A stretch of 64,000 nucleotides of DNA from Colwellia polaris (GCF_002104515.1 NZ_NBOE01000001.1:62001-126000), one strand, 5' to 3'. Shown: positions 16,269 through 26,556, numbered from the stretch's first letter. Notes: generated by a model not told the origin, from the letters alone. A program made the numbers and translations.

Positions 16269-17486
16269 TTATAGCGCAACATTTAACATACCATCAGCCC
16301 AAAGAGTCGCGGCTTCGTGTGCCTTGAGACAGTCATCGTGTGTTAACGAAAGTCGCTTAATGAGTTGATCATTTTCATTCCAATTACCAACTTCGATAGC
16401 TTTAGCTAAATCTAAGAAGTCTGACAAATAGTTATCCTGATTTACTAATGCTTGTTTTATCTCTTGATGAATAGGTAGTATTTCTACAATAGTTTCAATT
16501 TTATTATCTAATACCCCATCAATTAACGATAATATTCCAGTCAAAAATGCTTTTGGTGGGTTAGCATGATGCTTTCTTAATAAAGACACATGCTCACAAA
16601 ATTTCGCACGTACTAATGATAAACGTATAATTTCAGTTGGTTTGCTGTCATTTAGATCGGTTAACGCGAGTAATGCAATAAACTTTTTCAACTCTATATC
16701 GCCTAAGTAAATTAACGCATGCTTTAATGACGTTATTTCTTGGCTTCGACCATAAAAAGGATTGTTAATAAAGCGTAGTAACTTATAACTTAAACCAGGA
16801 TCTGAGCTGAATATATTGCTCATTTCTTCAAAGTTTAATTTTTCATCACTTGCGTAACCCATTAGCGTTAAAATATTTTGCTTAGCGGTGGTGATTTTTC
16901 TTTGTTTTAGTAATTCAGGTTTGGCAAAAAAATATCCTTGAAATAAAGTAAATCCGAGTAATTTAAATTGCTCAAATTGCTCAATAGTTTCAACTTTTTC
17001 AGCAAGCAAAGTAATGTTAGTTGTATCGATTGAGCGAACAAAGTTACTTATTTCAGCAAGTGAATAGTCGTATACATCGATCTTAATTATTTTTATATAG
17101 GGTAGAAATCGTTGCCATCTTGGATCAAAGTCATGATCATCTAAGGCTAAAGTATAACCTTTAGCAGATAATAATTTACAGGTTGTAAATAATTCATCTG
17201 ACGGTTCCACATCTTCAAGAATTTCGATGACAACTTTCTTAGGATCTAAAAAGCTAGGGAAGTTAGCGATTAACGCTTTCGTATGAAAGTTTATATAAGC
17301 AGGTAAGTTTTGTGTAATATTTTCAACACCTAAAGCTAGGTGGTTATTACTTAAAAGGTTAGATGTGGCTTGGTCTGAATCAATATCGGGGAAACAATTA
17401 TTTTCACCACTTCGAAACAGTAACTCGTATGCTACAACCTTTTTATTTACATTTAAAATGGGTTGTCGGGCAATAAATGAAAACAT
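16269..17486 (-). CDS. Degenerate EAL plus HDOD domain signalling protein
   Basis: The 405-residue protein begins with an EAL-like domain (about 1-195) and ends with an HDOD domain (about 200-390). The EAL signature is replaced by YELLFRSG (Glu21-Leu-Leu), and the metal loop reads LALDDHDFDP instead of DDFGTG. The catalytic set therefore looks incomplete, and c-di-GMP hydrolysis is doubtful. HDOD proteins of this YuxH-like architecture act as non-enzymatic signalling modules, for example in motility or stress control. The segment QGYFFAKPE recalls the EAL-domain QGYxxxRP. It lies convergent to ftsX and divergent from rpoH, interrupting the usual ftsX-rpoH neighbourhood. Confidence 0.9.
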   Translation of the reverse strand: MFSFIARQPILNVNKKVVAYELLFRSGENNCFPDIDSDQATSNLLSNNHLALGVENITQNLPAYINFHTKALIANFPSFLDPKKVVIEILEDVEPSDELFTTCKLLSAKGYTLALDDHDFDPRWQRFLPYIKIIKIDVYDYSLAEISNFVRSIDTTNITLLAEKVETIEQFEQFKLLGFTLFQGYFFAKPELLKQRKITTAKQNILTLMGYASDEKLNFEEMSNIFSSDPGLSYKLLRFINNPFYGRSQEITSLKHALIYLGDIELKKFIALLALTDLNDSKPTEIIRLSLVRAKFCEHVSLLRKHHANPPKAFLTGILSLIDGVLDNKIETIVEILPIHQEIKQALVNQDNYLSDFLDLAKAIEVGNWNENDQLIKRLSLTHDDCLKAHEAATLWADGMLNVAL

Positions 17487-17794
17487 GACACCTCTTAATT
17501 CCGTTTCAGGTAGCGATTTTGATGATTGTTCTAAAAGTTATATCTTTAGTATAGATATTTTTCAATATGAATAATATATTTGATTGATTTTATTATGCTT
17601 GAAAAGTCACGCTCTTTCATTTATCTACATGTAATTTAATAATATTTTTATAATGATGACAAAGTTTAACAGTTTGTTGACAAAAAAATTGAAAGAGACT
17701 GTTGTTTAGCACTGTCTTCTAAGCTAATGTTGGCTTATTAAAATCGTGATAATCGGTCATCCCCCCTTATTTACATTACCATTGAAACTATATT

Positions 17795-17824
17795 TTGAGG
17801 TAATTTAGATAAATATGTTATAAT
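17795..17824 (+). promoter_or_regulatory. Candidate sigma-70 promoter of rpoH
   Basis: TTGAGG (17795-17800) and a perfect TATAAT (17819-17824) are separated by 18 bases. Transcription would begin about 25 bases before the rpoH start, after which AGAGGAG serves as ribosome binding site. Additional heat-responsive promoters further upstream are possible but not evident. Confidence 0.55.
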
Positions 17825-17856
17825 CGCGAGCTAGAATTAGAAAGAGGAGTTATTAA

Positions 17857-18720
17857 ATGAGTGAATCAATGCAATCAATGGCGTTAACTGTTCCGCAAAG
17901 TGGCAGCATTGAAGCATACGTGCAATCTTCGTATAGCATTCCAATGCTTAGTGCTGAAAAAGAGCATGAGTTAGCAACTCGTTTATATTCTGAAAATGAT
18001 TTAAAAGCGGCACAAGAATTAATTATGTCGCATCTTCGTTTTGTTATTCATGTTGCTAAAGGCTATGCCGGTTATGGTTTACCACAAGCTGATTTAATTC
18101 AGGAAGGTAATATCGGGCTTATGAAAGCTGTTAAACGTTTTAACCCAGAAGTTGGGGTTCGCTTAGTATCGTTTGCAGTTCACTGGATTAAAGCTGAAAT
18201 TCATGAGTTTGTTTTAAAAAATTGGCGCATAGTTAAAGTTGCTACAACTAAAGCTCAACGAAAGTTGTTTTTCAATTTACGTAAAAATAAAAAACGTTTA
18301 GGTTGGTTTAGTCATGAAGAAGTCAGTAATGTTGCCGAAACGCTAGGTGTTACAACTAAAGATGTTTTGGAAATGGAATCTCGTATGAGTAACCAAGACC
18401 AAGCTTTTGAGTTATCAACTGACGATGATGATAGCGCTAGTGCAAGCACATACTCCCCTGCGCAATATTTAGAAGACAAACAATCTGATCTTGCTACAGA
18501 AGTAGAAGATTCGAATTGGGAGCAGCATGCTAATAAAAGGCTGAGTAACGCTTTAGTTAGTCTTGACGACCGCAGCCAAGATATCATTCGTACTCGTTGG
18601 TTGCTTGATGATAAGTCAACTTTACAAGAGTTAGCGAATAAATATGAAATATCTGCTGAGCGTGTTCGCCAATTAGAGAAAAATGCACTAGCAAAATTAA
18701 AAGGCGCTATGGCTACTTAA
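17857..18720 (+). CDS. rpoH: RNA polymerase sigma-32 factor (heat shock)
   Basis: The 287-residue sigma factor directs transcription of heat-shock and proteostasis genes. Region 2 is clear ([39 protein letters not shown], then the [19 protein letters not shown] segment). The RpoH box, [15 protein letters not shown], follows, and region 4 carries the helix-turn-helix [20 protein letters not shown]. The start is preceded by AAAGAGGAG. A strong terminator follows within 20 bases of the stop, so it is monocistronic. It is separated from ftsX by one opposite-strand gene. Confidence 0.97.
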   Translation: MSESMQSMALTVPQSGSIEAYVQSSYSIPMLSAEKEHELATRLYSENDLKAAQELIMSHLRFVIHVAKGYAGYGLPQADLIQEGNIGLMKAVKRFNPEVGVRLVSFAVHWIKAEIHEFVLKNWRIVKVATTKAQRKLFFNLRKNKKRLGWFSHEEVSNVAETLGVTTKDVLEMESRMSNQDQAFELSTDDDDSASASTYSPAQYLEDKQSDLATEVEDSNWEQHANKRLSNALVSLDDRSQDIIRTRWLLDDKSTLQELANKYEISAERVRQLEKNALAKLKGAMAT

Positions 18721-18738
18721 TCTCAATGATATTTACTT

Positions 18739-18763
18739 AAACCGGCTTTTGCCGGTTTTTTTA
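18739..18763 (+). terminator. Rho-independent terminator of rpoH
   Basis: AACCGGC and GCCGGTT pair around TTTT and run into a T tract, starting about 19 bases after the rpoH stop. Confidence 0.9.
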
Positions 18764-19146
18764 TATTTAAAATAATTCAAAAAGTATGGCAAGCCGACAG
18801 TTTCAACTAACACGCAGAGAGTATTCTAGGGGGATTAGTTGGCCCCGAAAGGTTATTTTTTGGTTTTTTTTGGTTGTTTGATAATAACAATATCATCAGT
18901 TTTGCATAAGCTTTAAAAAATTATTACCCTAAAGCAGATTCAAACGTGTTGTCATAGTCTTGTATTACTTGGGCTAGCGCTTAAGTGATTTAAGGTTGCG
19001 CTGTTAATGTTTTGACTTGTGTCAGTCAGTTCATGGGTTATGAGATAAGTGACATTGAATAAATTGCGCTTAGGTCTAGCTTATCAAATTTATTTTGTTA
19101 GACTAACCGTATAAAAATAATACTAATAATAAAATGGAATTTCCAA
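18764..19146 (+). other. Non-coding spacer before the GGDEF-EAL gene
   Basis: About 380 bases hold no convincing gene, tRNA or repeat. A T/G-rich tract lies near 18856-18880. The downstream gene's promoter is probably close to 19110-19130, where AT-rich DNA (GTATAAAAATAAT) precedes the start, and GGAA at 19136 may serve as ribosome binding site. Confidence 0.4.
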
Positions 19147-21765
19147 ATGGAATTGCCGACGACGGAAACTACACTAGCGGTACGTCAACTTCCTAGGTTA
19201 AAGCGGTTACTTAATAAATATCGTCAAAATAAAACTATGCAATCAGCTTTATTGCAACTGTCTGAGTTGGCCAGTGCTGTAACTGATATGGATGCGTTTT
19301 ATAATGCGCTTGAATCCGTAATTAAAACCCTATTAGTGACTGATAGTTTTCATATTGCTCTTTTGAACTCTTCTAATGAATTAAAGTTAACTCATTGCCA
19401 TAACCCATTAGAAAAAGGCTTGTGCGAGCAAGTTGATTTAACCCATTGGCAAAAAAGTCTTTCAGGCTTAGTGGTGATGCGTCAACAGAAATTACATTGC
19501 TCTGCGAATAAACGAAGAGTATTAGCAAATGCTGATGAAATAATTTTATATGACTCTGAGTTTAAAGACTGGTTAGGTGTACCGCTCAAAAGAAATCAGC
19601 AAGTTATTGGTGTTATAGCCTTACAAAGTTATGATGAAGCATTAAGCTTTTCAGCAAAAGATTGCCAAATTTTAGAAGGTATTGCCGAACATTTAGTCAC
19701 GGCAATCGATCGGGTTCGTAGCCGAGAATTGCTAGAGTCGAGCATTGAGCAACGCACATTAGTGTTAACGCAAACTAACCAGCAGTTACAGCGTGAAATT
19801 GCTGAGAGACAGCAAGCGGTTAAAACACATCAAGTCTTGCTGAATATTTCTGAACTAACCGCTAAATCTTATGCTATAGATGAATTTTATCAAGCGTTGC
19901 ATCTTGAAATTAGTAAATTATTGCCAGCAAAAAATTTTTATATTGCATTATTATCTGATGATAAAAGCCAATTAGCGTTTCCCTATTATTGCAATGAACA
20001 ATCCAAACAACCGAAAACACGCACACTGAGTGATGGTCTTTCAGAGATCACTATAAGAGCGAGAAAACCCATACTGTTGAGAGACAGAATCGTTTATACG
20101 TTAGCGGAGCAAGGTGAAGTAACCCAATCTGCATTTACTCAACCTTATCCTGAAGATAAACTGCCTCAGGCGTTTTTAGCTGCACCATTATGTGACCAAG
20201 GTGAAGTTTTTGGGGTTATTGCCATTCAACATTATCAAGATAAAAGTGCCTATCAGAGTAAAGATCTTGAGCTTCTTCGTTTTGTTAGTCACCATATCTC
20301 GATAGAAATTTTACGAAAAAAAGTTCAGCAACAAGCGCTACAAAGTCATGAAGCTCTTGAGAAAATGATAAATAAACGAACTGAAGAGCTACAAGCGACT
20401 AATTTAAATTTACGCATGCAAATCGAAGAAAGACGCAAAGCTGAAGCACGTTTATACCATGAGGCGCATCACGATGGCCTAACCGAGCTGCCTAATCGAG
20501 CGATGTTTTCAGATCGATTAACCTATGCCATTCGTCACCTAAAACGTCACCCTCATCATAGATTTGCGGTTTTATTTATCGATTTAGATCGATTTAAAAT
20601 GATTAATGACACCTTAGGCCATCATGCAGGTGATCAATTCCTAATTGAAATTGCCCGTAGATTACAAGATTGTGTTCGCGATAATGACATTTTGGCGAGG
20701 TTAGGCGGCGATGAATTTGTCGTGCTGCTTGATTCGTTGCAGTCTCCTGATGATATGGAAGAAATTGCTACACGTATAATTACTTCCATTGCACAACCTT
20801 TTGAATTAGAAGGTCATACGTTATATTCAAATGCTAGCATAGGGATTGCTCAAAGTCGTATTAGCTATAAAGATGCTGATGAAATATTACGAGATGCCGA
20901 TGCGGCAATGTATCAGGCTAAAAGTTTAGGCCGCGGTCGTTATGTTTTCTTTGATGATAGTATGCGAGAAAAAATTATTGCGAGTATGACGCTTGAGCAA
21001 GAGCTTAGGCAGGCAATAAAAAGTAAACAGTTTGAGCTACATTATCAAAAAATATCAGACTTAACGTCCACTAAAATTTTGGGTTTTGAAGTGCTTTTAC
21101 GTTGGAAGCATCCGACTAAAGGCTTATTAACACCTAGCGAGTTTCTTTTTATGGCAGAAGAAACGGGTATGATTTTAGAAATAGAAACCTGGGTTATTGA
21201 AGAAGTTTGCATACAATTAAAAATGTGGAAAAAATCTAAAGAATATGAAAATGCTTATGTTGGGATTAACCTATCAGGACGGCATTTAATTCAAGCAAAT
21301 CAATTAACAAAACTTATGGGACTCATCAGCCATAATACTATCGAGCCAGAACGACTTATTTTAGAGTTTAACGAGTCTGCGTTTGCTCGTCATACCGAAT
21401 TAGCGCTTAAGGGGCTACGAAAACTGAAAGAATTTGGTGTAAAGTTAGCTTTAGATGATTATGGTGCAGGCTTGTCTTCGTTTAATTTTTTACATAACTA
21501 CCCTTTTGAGTTTATTAAGCTTGACCGTAGCTTTATTCGAACGATAAACCAAAGTGATAAAAACCTTTCATTAGTAAAAGCATTACATGAACTAGGCACT
21601 AAATTTGGTTATCGCTTAGTTGCTGAAGGCATTGAGTCGGAAGTGATGTTAAAGAAATTACAAAATGTTGGTTGCGAATTTGGTCAGGGATATCATATCA
21701 GCCGACCTGGAAAAATAGAAAAAGATATCGTTCAAAGTAATGTCGTTGCTATGCATCGAGCATAG
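19147..21765 (+). CDS. GAF-GAF-GGDEF-EAL cyclic-di-GMP signalling protein
   Basis: The 872-residue cytoplasmic protein has two GAF-like sensor domains (about 40-195 and 230-395), each followed by a short coiled coil, then GGDEF (about 440-605) and EAL (about 615-865). The GGDEF motif is intact (RLGGDEF, 520-524) with an inhibitory I-site RDND at 511-514. The EAL domain keeps key residues: EVL at 648-650 with the catalytic Glu, NLS with Asn708, LDDYGAG at 769-775, and IKLDRSF. Both cyclase and phosphodiesterase activities are therefore possible, and the GAF domains presumably set the balance in response to a small ligand or redox signal. No membrane segment is present. It stands alone, convergent with the barrel gene downstream. 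Confidence 0.92.
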   Translation: MELPTTETTLAVRQLPRLKRLLNKYRQNKTMQSALLQLSELASAVTDMDAFYNALESVIKTLLVTDSFHIALLNSSNELKLTHCHNPLEKGLCEQVDLTHWQKSLSGLVVMRQQKLHCSANKRRVLANADEIILYDSEFKDWLGVPLKRNQQVIGVIALQSYDEALSFSAKDCQILEGIAEHLVTAIDRVRSRELLESSIEQRTLVLTQTNQQLQREIAERQQAVKTHQVLLNISELTAKSYAIDEFYQALHLEISKLLPAKNFYIALLSDDKSQLAFPYYCNEQSKQPKTRTLSDGLSEITIRARKPILLRDRIVYTLAEQGEVTQSAFTQPYPEDKLPQAFLAAPLCDQGEVFGVIAIQHYQDKSAYQSKDLELLRFVSHHISIEILRKKVQQQALQSHEALEKMINKRTEELQATNLNLRMQIEERRKAEARLYHEAHHDGLTELPNRAMFSDRLTYAIRHLKRHPHHRFAVLFIDLDRFKMINDTLGHHAGDQFLIEIARRLQDCVRDNDILARLGGDEFVVLLDSLQSPDDMEEIATRIITSIAQPFELEGHTLYSNASIGIAQSRISYKDADEILRDADAAMYQAKSLGRGRYVFFDDSMREKIIASMTLEQELRQAIKSKQFELHYQKISDLTSTKILGFEVLLRWKHPTKGLLTPSEFLFMAEETGMILEIETWVIEEVCIQLKMWKKSKEYENAYVGINLSGRHLIQANQLTKLMGLISHNTIEPERLILEFNESAFARHTELALKGLRKLKEFGVKLALDDYGAGLSSFNFLHNYPFEFIKLDRSFIRTINQSDKNLSLVKALHELGTKFGYRLVAEGIESEVMLKKLQNVGCEFGQGYHISRPGKIEKDIVQSNVVAMHRA

Positions 21766-21797
21766 TAACGGGTATAGCAGCGGGTAATATCCAAACT

Positions 21798-22772
21798 TTA
21801 GCCTTTATGAAAAAAACCTTCTATACGCAATGCAATGCCAGGAGTTGTTCTATAGTTTTTTTCCTCTGGAAACTCCAAAAAAGGTTCGATTTCAAAAAAT
21901 AACCAATCTCGAAGTGCATTAAAGCGATATCGATAACCTAAAGTATAGTTATCAACGAAAAACCCTCTAGCGCCATTTCGTTCACCTTCTACTTGTAAGC
22001 TGATTACTGATGCTGTGGTATCGTTAATTTGATGTAATTTATAAAAGCCGTGCTTCCACCTAATGCCACTAAACTCTGCTGAGCCTCGAATACTATAATT
22101 AATACGAAATTGAGATTTTTTACTGATTTGGTAGTCATATTCCAATAAAAGCTTTGTCCCTAGGCCTTCGTCGAGAAAATAATAAACTGATGGTTCAACT
22201 AGAAAACTTTGTGTAGGGCTCAAGTTGAGTCGGCGTTTATGTCTTGCTCTAACAAATATGTCGCCTCCTGAAATACCTACTCGATAGTTCATTAAACGAT
22301 CTTCTTTTTTTTCTTGAGTGTAGTTTAATGCTAAAGAAAATTTTTCTTCTTCAATGCTAGATTTCGTGTTTGCTGACTCTAAAGGCAAGTTATTGAGCTC
22401 ATCATCAGCTTCATCTGATAACACTAGGCTAACTCTGTCTTGTAAATGCGGCAATTTAACACGTACGCGAAAACGTGTTTTTACCTCGCTCCAGTCACGA
22501 CTTTTGGGTAGCCAAGCAAAGCGAATTTTTGCGGTTGTAGTAGGGCTTTGTTGTTCTTCACTATCATTTGCGATAAAAAAACTATCAAACCATTGTGCAG
22601 ATTGATAAACGGTATCTGAAACCGTTTCATGCAATCCTTGCATCCAGTGATCATCTTTTTGTTCAACCTGTGCTTTTTCTTCTTCTGTAGTGAAAGCTAA
22701 TGCTGAATTTGCAAATGCAAAGTAAAAAAATACGAAGCATATCTGCCAATAACATGGTTTTTTACAATTCAT
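21798..22772 (-). CDS. Predicted outer-membrane beta-barrel protein of unknown function
   Basis: From ATG 22772 the protein has 324 residues. I reject the longer open frame to 22961 because it would run through the tatA promoter and start and lacks a signal peptide until this Met. MNCKKPCYWQICFVFFYFAFANSALA is a credible signal peptide. A TTG at 22781 behind GAGG is an alternative start. After an acidic, Gln-rich linker (about 28-90) the chain alternates polar and hydrophobic residues in strand-length blocks (FRVRVKLPHLQDRVSLVLS, YRVGISGGDIFVRARHKRR), as in outer-membrane barrels. I do not recognise a family. It is divergent from tatA. Confidence 0.65.
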   Translation of the reverse strand: MNCKKPCYWQICFVFFYFAFANSALAFTTEEEKAQVEQKDDHWMQGLHETVSDTVYQSAQWFDSFFIANDSEEQQSPTTTAKIRFAWLPKSRDWSEVKTRFRVRVKLPHLQDRVSLVLSDEADDELNNLPLESANTKSSIEEEKFSLALNYTQEKKEDRLMNYRVGISGGDIFVRARHKRRLNLSPTQSFLVEPSVYYFLDEGLGTKLLLEYDYQISKKSQFRINYSIRGSAEFSGIRWKHGFYKLHQINDTTASVISLQVEGERNGARGFFVDNYTLGYRYRFNALRDWLFFEIEPFLEFPEEKNYRTTPGIALRIEGFFHKG

Positions 22773-22813
22773 TCTTATCAAATTTTGTTTTACCTCGTCA
22801 TTTAGCATATCAG

Positions 22814-22844
22814 TTGGTGATTTTATTTCTATAAACTTTATAAT
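22814..22844 (+). promoter_or_regulatory. Candidate promoter of tatABC
   Basis: TTGGTG (22814-22819) and a perfect TATAAT (22839-22844) are separated by 19 bases, slightly long. TAGGAG at 22861 then provides a ribosome binding site 6 bases before the tatA ATG. Confidence 0.45.
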
Positions 22845-22872
22845 GAATTCAATTAAATTATAGGAGTTTTTT

Positions 22873-23121
22873 ATGGGCGGTATAAGTATTTGGCAATTAT
22901 TAATTATTGCAGTGATTGTTGTGTTGTTATTTGGCACTAAAAAATTACGTAATTTAGGCACTGATTTAGGTTCAGCTATTAAGGGTTTTAAAGGCGCAGT
23001 ATCAGATGAACCGGCTAAAAAAGAGCAATCGTCAGAAACTGACTCTGCTCAAGGTGATAGTTTAGGTGATAGCACAGCAAGCAAGCATAGCGTTGATGAA
23101 AAAGAGAAAGATAAAGTCTAA
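22873..23121 (+). CDS. tatA: Twin-arginine translocase subunit TatA
   Basis: The 82-residue protein has an N-terminal membrane helix ([18 protein letters not shown]), the FG hinge, an amphipathic helix ([22 protein letters not shown]), then a charged flexible tail. TatA forms the size-adaptable pore for folded proteins with a twin-arginine signal. It is the first gene of tatA-tatB-tatC; its stop overlaps the tatB start by one base. A Tat-type signal is visible in this window in the FecR-domain protein at 54.4-55.1 kb. Confidence 0.97.
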   Translation: MGGISIWQLLIIAVIVVLLFGTKKLRNLGTDLGSAIKGFKGAVSDEPAKKEQSSETDSAQGDSLGDSTASKHSVDEKEKDKV

Positions 23122-23489
23122 TGTTTGATATCGGCTTTTGGGAATTATTATTAATCGCTATTATTGGCTTAGTTGTACTTGGTCCTGAGCGATTACCCGT
23201 TGCAATTCGAACTGTACGTGGTTGGATCGCGAGTATTCGAGGCTTTAGTGAGGGCGTTAAAAACGAACTTACGGAAGAACTTCGCATTCAAGAGTTGCAT
23301 GCCAACCTAAAAAAAGCTGAACAAGCAGGCATGAAAGATTTGTCGCCAGAGTTAGAGGCTTCAGTTAAGTCTCTAAAAGAAGCGGCAGAAATGGTTAATA
23401 ACCCCTATCAGACAGCTGAACAGTCAATAAAGTCTAATGATGAAATTGAAAAGCTAAATGATAATAAAGATGAAAAGCAGGTTAAATGA
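23121..23489 (+). CDS. tatB: Twin-arginine translocase subunit TatB
   Basis: The 122-residue protein opens with [35 protein letters not shown], read in parts as one membrane helix, the conserved GPERLP hinge and an amphipathic helix. TatB with TatC makes the twin-arginine signal receptor. The C-terminal half is charged and helical. It overlaps tatA by one base and tatC by four (ATGA), indicating tight translational coupling. Confidence 0.97.
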   Translation: MFDIGFWELLLIAIIGLVVLGPERLPVAIRTVRGWIASIRGFSEGVKNELTEELRIQELHANLKKAEQAGMKDLSPELEASVKSLKEAAEMVNNPYQTAEQSIKSNDEIEKLNDNKDEKQVK

Positions 23490-24235
23490 GTTCAGCTGCT
23501 AAACAAAACTATACGTTATTCGATCACTTGTTAGAGCTGAGAACACGGCTATTACATGCTGTATTGGGTGTTCTTGTGGTGTTTTGTGCGTTAATATATT
23601 TCGCTCAAGATATTTACCAATATGTTGCTCAACCACTTTTGGCAGTAATGCCAGAAGGCACGCAGATGATCGCAACTGATGTAGCATCACCTTTTTTTAC
23701 GCCTTTTAAACTGACAATAGTTTTATCAATATTTATTACTATGCCTTACATTTTATATCAAATTTGGTCTTTTATTGCGCCTGGTTTATATAAAAATGAA
23801 AAGCGTTTAATTGCGCCTTTAATGGTTGGTAGTACATTATTGTTTTATGGTGGAATTGCATTTGCTTACTACATTGTATTTCCAGTAGCTTTTACATTTT
23901 TTTCATCAGTCGCTCCTGATGGCGTAACTATAGCAACTGATATTAGTAGTTATTTAGATTTTGTCTTAAAACTTTTTTTTGCTTTTGGGGCCGCATTTGA
24001 AATCCCAATTGCTATCATTCTTTTATGTTGGACTGGTGTAACAACGCCTGACAGTTTACGCACTAAACGCCCTTATATTGTTGTAGGTGCATTTATTATT
24101 GGTATGCTACTTACGCCACCAGATATTATTTCTCAAACAATGCTGGCAGTGCCAATGCTGTTGCTATTCGAGTTAGGCATTATTATCGCTTCGCTTTATT
24201 ATAAAGAAGAAGAAGACACGACGGATGAAAAATAA
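23486..24235 (+). CDS. tatC: Twin-arginine translocase subunit TatC
   Basis: The 249-residue inner-membrane protein has six transmembrane helices. It shows the conserved N-terminal [12 protein letters not shown], a [10 protein letters not shown] segment in the first periplasmic loop, [17 protein letters not shown] in the cytoplasmic loop, and [14 protein letters not shown] near helix 5. TatC binds the twin-arginine motif and nucleates the translocase. It is the last tat gene of the operon, with tatD 69 bases downstream. Confidence 0.97.
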   Translation: MSSAAKQNYTLFDHLLELRTRLLHAVLGVLVVFCALIYFAQDIYQYVAQPLLAVMPEGTQMIATDVASPFFTPFKLTIVLSIFITMPYILYQIWSFIAPGLYKNEKRLIAPLMVGSTLLFYGGIAFAYYIVFPVAFTFFSSVAPDGVTIATDISSYLDFVLKLFFAFGAAFEIPIAIILLCWTGVTTPDSLRTKRPYIVVGAFIIGMLLTPPDIISQTMLAVPMLLLFELGIIIASLYYKEEEDTTDEK

Positions 24236-24304
24236 TGCCTCAAAGTTCGACTAAGATAAAAGCATATTTTTTGAGTGTTCTAGCTAAAAGTAAAGAGTTT
24301 ACTC

Positions 24305-25099
24305 TTGATTGATATCGGTGTGAATTTAACCAACACGCGCTTTGATAAAGATCGAAGTGAAATGCTTATACGTGCCCAGCGGGCAAATGTTAGCGCGATA
24401 GTGGTTACAGGCACCAGTGTTGAAGAAAGTAAGCAAGCTATAAGCCTTTGTCAGCAATACCCTGAGTATTTACATAGTACTGTTGGTATTCACCCGCATG
24501 ATGCCGATAACGCAGCGATAAATTTTCAAGAGCAATTAACGGTTTTAGCCAACAATAAATGTGTGAAGGCCATTGGTGAATGCGGATTAGATTTTAATCG
24601 TAATTTCTCAACGGTAGAGAACCAAAAAAGAGTTTTTTTAGAGCAAGTAAAGTTAGCTTCAGAGCTGCAATTACCTTTGTTTTTGCATCAAAGAGATGCT
24701 TTTGAGCCTTGGTTTGAAATACTAACGCCATACTTTTCTAAAGTTCCTGCTATGGTTTCTCATTGCTTTACCGGAAATAAAAAAGAGTTAGAGCAATGTT
24801 TAGCCGCTGGTATGTATATAGGTATAACAGGCTGGTTATGTGATGAACGAAGAGGACAAGAGCTTCGTGATATTGTTTCTTTAATTCCATTAGATCGTCT
24901 AATGATTGAAACGGATGCGCCTTATTTAACACCAAGAAACATTCGACCAAAGCCTAAAAGTAGCCGTAACGAACCTAGCTATTTACCTTATATTATTAAG
25001 ACTTTGGCTGAATTAATGCCTTTTAGCGAGCAAGATATAATTAAACAAACTACGCTTAATTCAGAAACATTTTTTAGTATAAGCACTAGCAATGTATAA
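24305..25099 (+). CDS. tatD: TatD family metal-dependent DNase
   Basis: The 264-residue TIM-barrel hydrolase is usually linked to tatABC but is not needed for Tat export. Known family activities are 3'-5' exonuclease and quality-control roles. It starts at TTG 24305 (IDIGVNLTN is the canonical opening), preceded by AAGAG. Metal-site motifs seen are VGIHPHD, AIGECGLDFNR, LFLHQRDA, VSHCFTG and IETDAPYLTP. Instead of the usual first-strand HxH motif it has the DIGVN(L)T form typical of the E. coli TatD subgroup. It overlaps the following diguanylate cyclase gene by 8 bases. Confidence 0.93.
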   Translation: MIDIGVNLTNTRFDKDRSEMLIRAQRANVSAIVVTGTSVEESKQAISLCQQYPEYLHSTVGIHPHDADNAAINFQEQLTVLANNKCVKAIGECGLDFNRNFSTVENQKRVFLEQVKLASELQLPLFLHQRDAFEPWFEILTPYFSKVPAMVSHCFTGNKKELEQCLAAGMYIGITGWLCDERRGQELRDIVSLIPLDRLMIETDAPYLTPRNIRPKPKSSRNEPSYLPYIIKTLAELMPFSEQDIIKQTTLNSETFFSISTSNV

Positions 25100-26537
25100 C
25101 CTAATTAGCCGTTTAGTTATTTATTTTATAATCATATTTTGCTCCTTTAATGTGGTGGCTCAAGGCGCACGTGTATTAACAAAAACAGACTTTACTTTTC
25201 AATTACATGGCCAGCATGTTTTTATCGGCAGTAGTTTAATATTAATTCTTATGTGCCTTACATGGGCTAGAGCTTCACGAAGCTATAGCATGGCAATGTT
25301 GGCGTTATTTTTTGCTGTAAAGTCATTAGGTATTTTAGTTGCTGGTGGCGCTTCTTTACTCGTACTTTTAACTAGTAACCCCTATTTTCTTAATGCTGAG
25401 AGTGTGTTGCTTGCCAGTAGCGCTAACATTCTGTTTTTTATTTTTACAATTAAGTTATTTTCCTTAAAAAAAAATAAGCATAAAAGCTATCAACTGTTAC
25501 TGCGCTTATCTATTATTATAGCTCTGAGTGTGCCCTTAAGTTTTATTACCCACCCCAGTAACACTTGGCTATTAACACAAATACCAACCTCAATAAGCTT
25601 ACTCGCTTTGTTGTATATTTTCAGATACGAAAAAGCCATTGACCTTGATTTACTCTCAATATTTTCACCAATTCTGATGATACAATTAAGCTTTAATCTT
25701 TTAGCTTTTATGTTGTACTACCTCGGCTTCTCTTCATACGTTATAAATTGTTTTGATATGCTCGCCTTTTGGGTGATGGCTATTATGGCGACTTATTTGA
25801 TGGGGCATAAATATTACTGTCAATTACGTGATGAAAAGTTAGCTCAACAACAAGCACTTTCAAGCATAAAAGCTTCAGAAATAGCACAAAAAGAAATATC
25901 AAGATTACAAGATGAAAGCCAAGAGCAATTAGAAAGCCGCGTGCAAGAACGGACTTTAGAGTTAAATATAGCGTTACAAGAGTTAGAAGTTGTTAATCAA
26001 GAATTAAAAGAAAAAAATACGCTTGATGAGCTATCTGGGCTATATAATCGACGTTATTATGATCAAAAAATAGTGGCTGAATTTAGACGTAGTCGTCGCA
26101 ATTTAACACCGTTAAGTCTTATTCTCGTAGATATAGATCACTTTAAGCGTGTTAATGATAACTTTGGCCATTTGGCTGGCGATAAATGCATTGTCGAAGT
26201 TGCAGGTATGATTAAATCTTTACTGCGTCGAAGCTCAGATGTTGGCTGTAGATATGGTGGGGAAGAGTTTTGTTTAATTTTACCCGAAACCGATGCTCAA
26301 GGTGCTTTAGCACTTGCACAAGAGATATGTCAGAGTGTTAGGCAACAACAGGTTTATAGCAATGAAAACATCATTACATTATCTGTAAGTTGTGGTGTTA
26401 CAACTTATCAGCAAGAGAAAGAGATCACACCAGAAATTATTTTTGATTACGTAGATAAAGCACTTTATAAAGCAAAACAAGCAGGCCGGGATCAAGTGCA
26501 AGTCATACCAATAGAAAGATCAACCCAGCCACGGTAA
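25092..26537 (+). CDS. Membrane diguanylate cyclase
   Basis: The 481-residue protein has seven or eight membrane helices in residues 1-240, a coiled-coil linker (245-310) and a C-terminal GGDEF domain. The active site reads GGEEF at 389-393, with product-inhibition I-site RSSD at 380-383, so it is predicted to be an active, feedback-regulated c-di-GMP synthase. The membrane part, with a first segment that may be a signal anchor followed by VVAQGARVL, resembles 7TM sensory modules, but no ligand can be inferred. It starts inside the end of tatD, so it may be co-expressed with tatD. Confidence 0.92.
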   Translation: MYNLISRLVIYFIIIFCSFNVVAQGARVLTKTDFTFQLHGQHVFIGSSLILILMCLTWARASRSYSMAMLALFFAVKSLGILVAGGASLLVLLTSNPYFLNAESVLLASSANILFFIFTIKLFSLKKNKHKSYQLLLRLSIIIALSVPLSFITHPSNTWLLTQIPTSISLLALLYIFRYEKAIDLDLLSIFSPILMIQLSFNLLAFMLYYLGFSSYVINCFDMLAFWVMAIMATYLMGHKYYCQLRDEKLAQQQALSSIKASEIAQKEISRLQDESQEQLESRVQERTLELNIALQELEVVNQELKEKNTLDELSGLYNRRYYDQKIVAEFRRSRRNLTPLSLILVDIDHFKRVNDNFGHLAGDKCIVEVAGMIKSLLRRSSDVGCRYGGEEFCLILPETDAQGALALAQEICQSVRQQQVYSNENIITLSVSCGVTTYQQEKEITPEIIFDYVDKALYKAKQAGRDQVQVIPIERSTQPR

Positions 26538-26556
26538 TACAGTTGAAATCAAATGA

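Noticed and set aside
22773-22961. 63-residue N-terminal extension of the barrel protein
   Set aside because: It would cross the tatA start and promoter, has no signal peptide character, and a proper signal peptide begins at ATG 22772.
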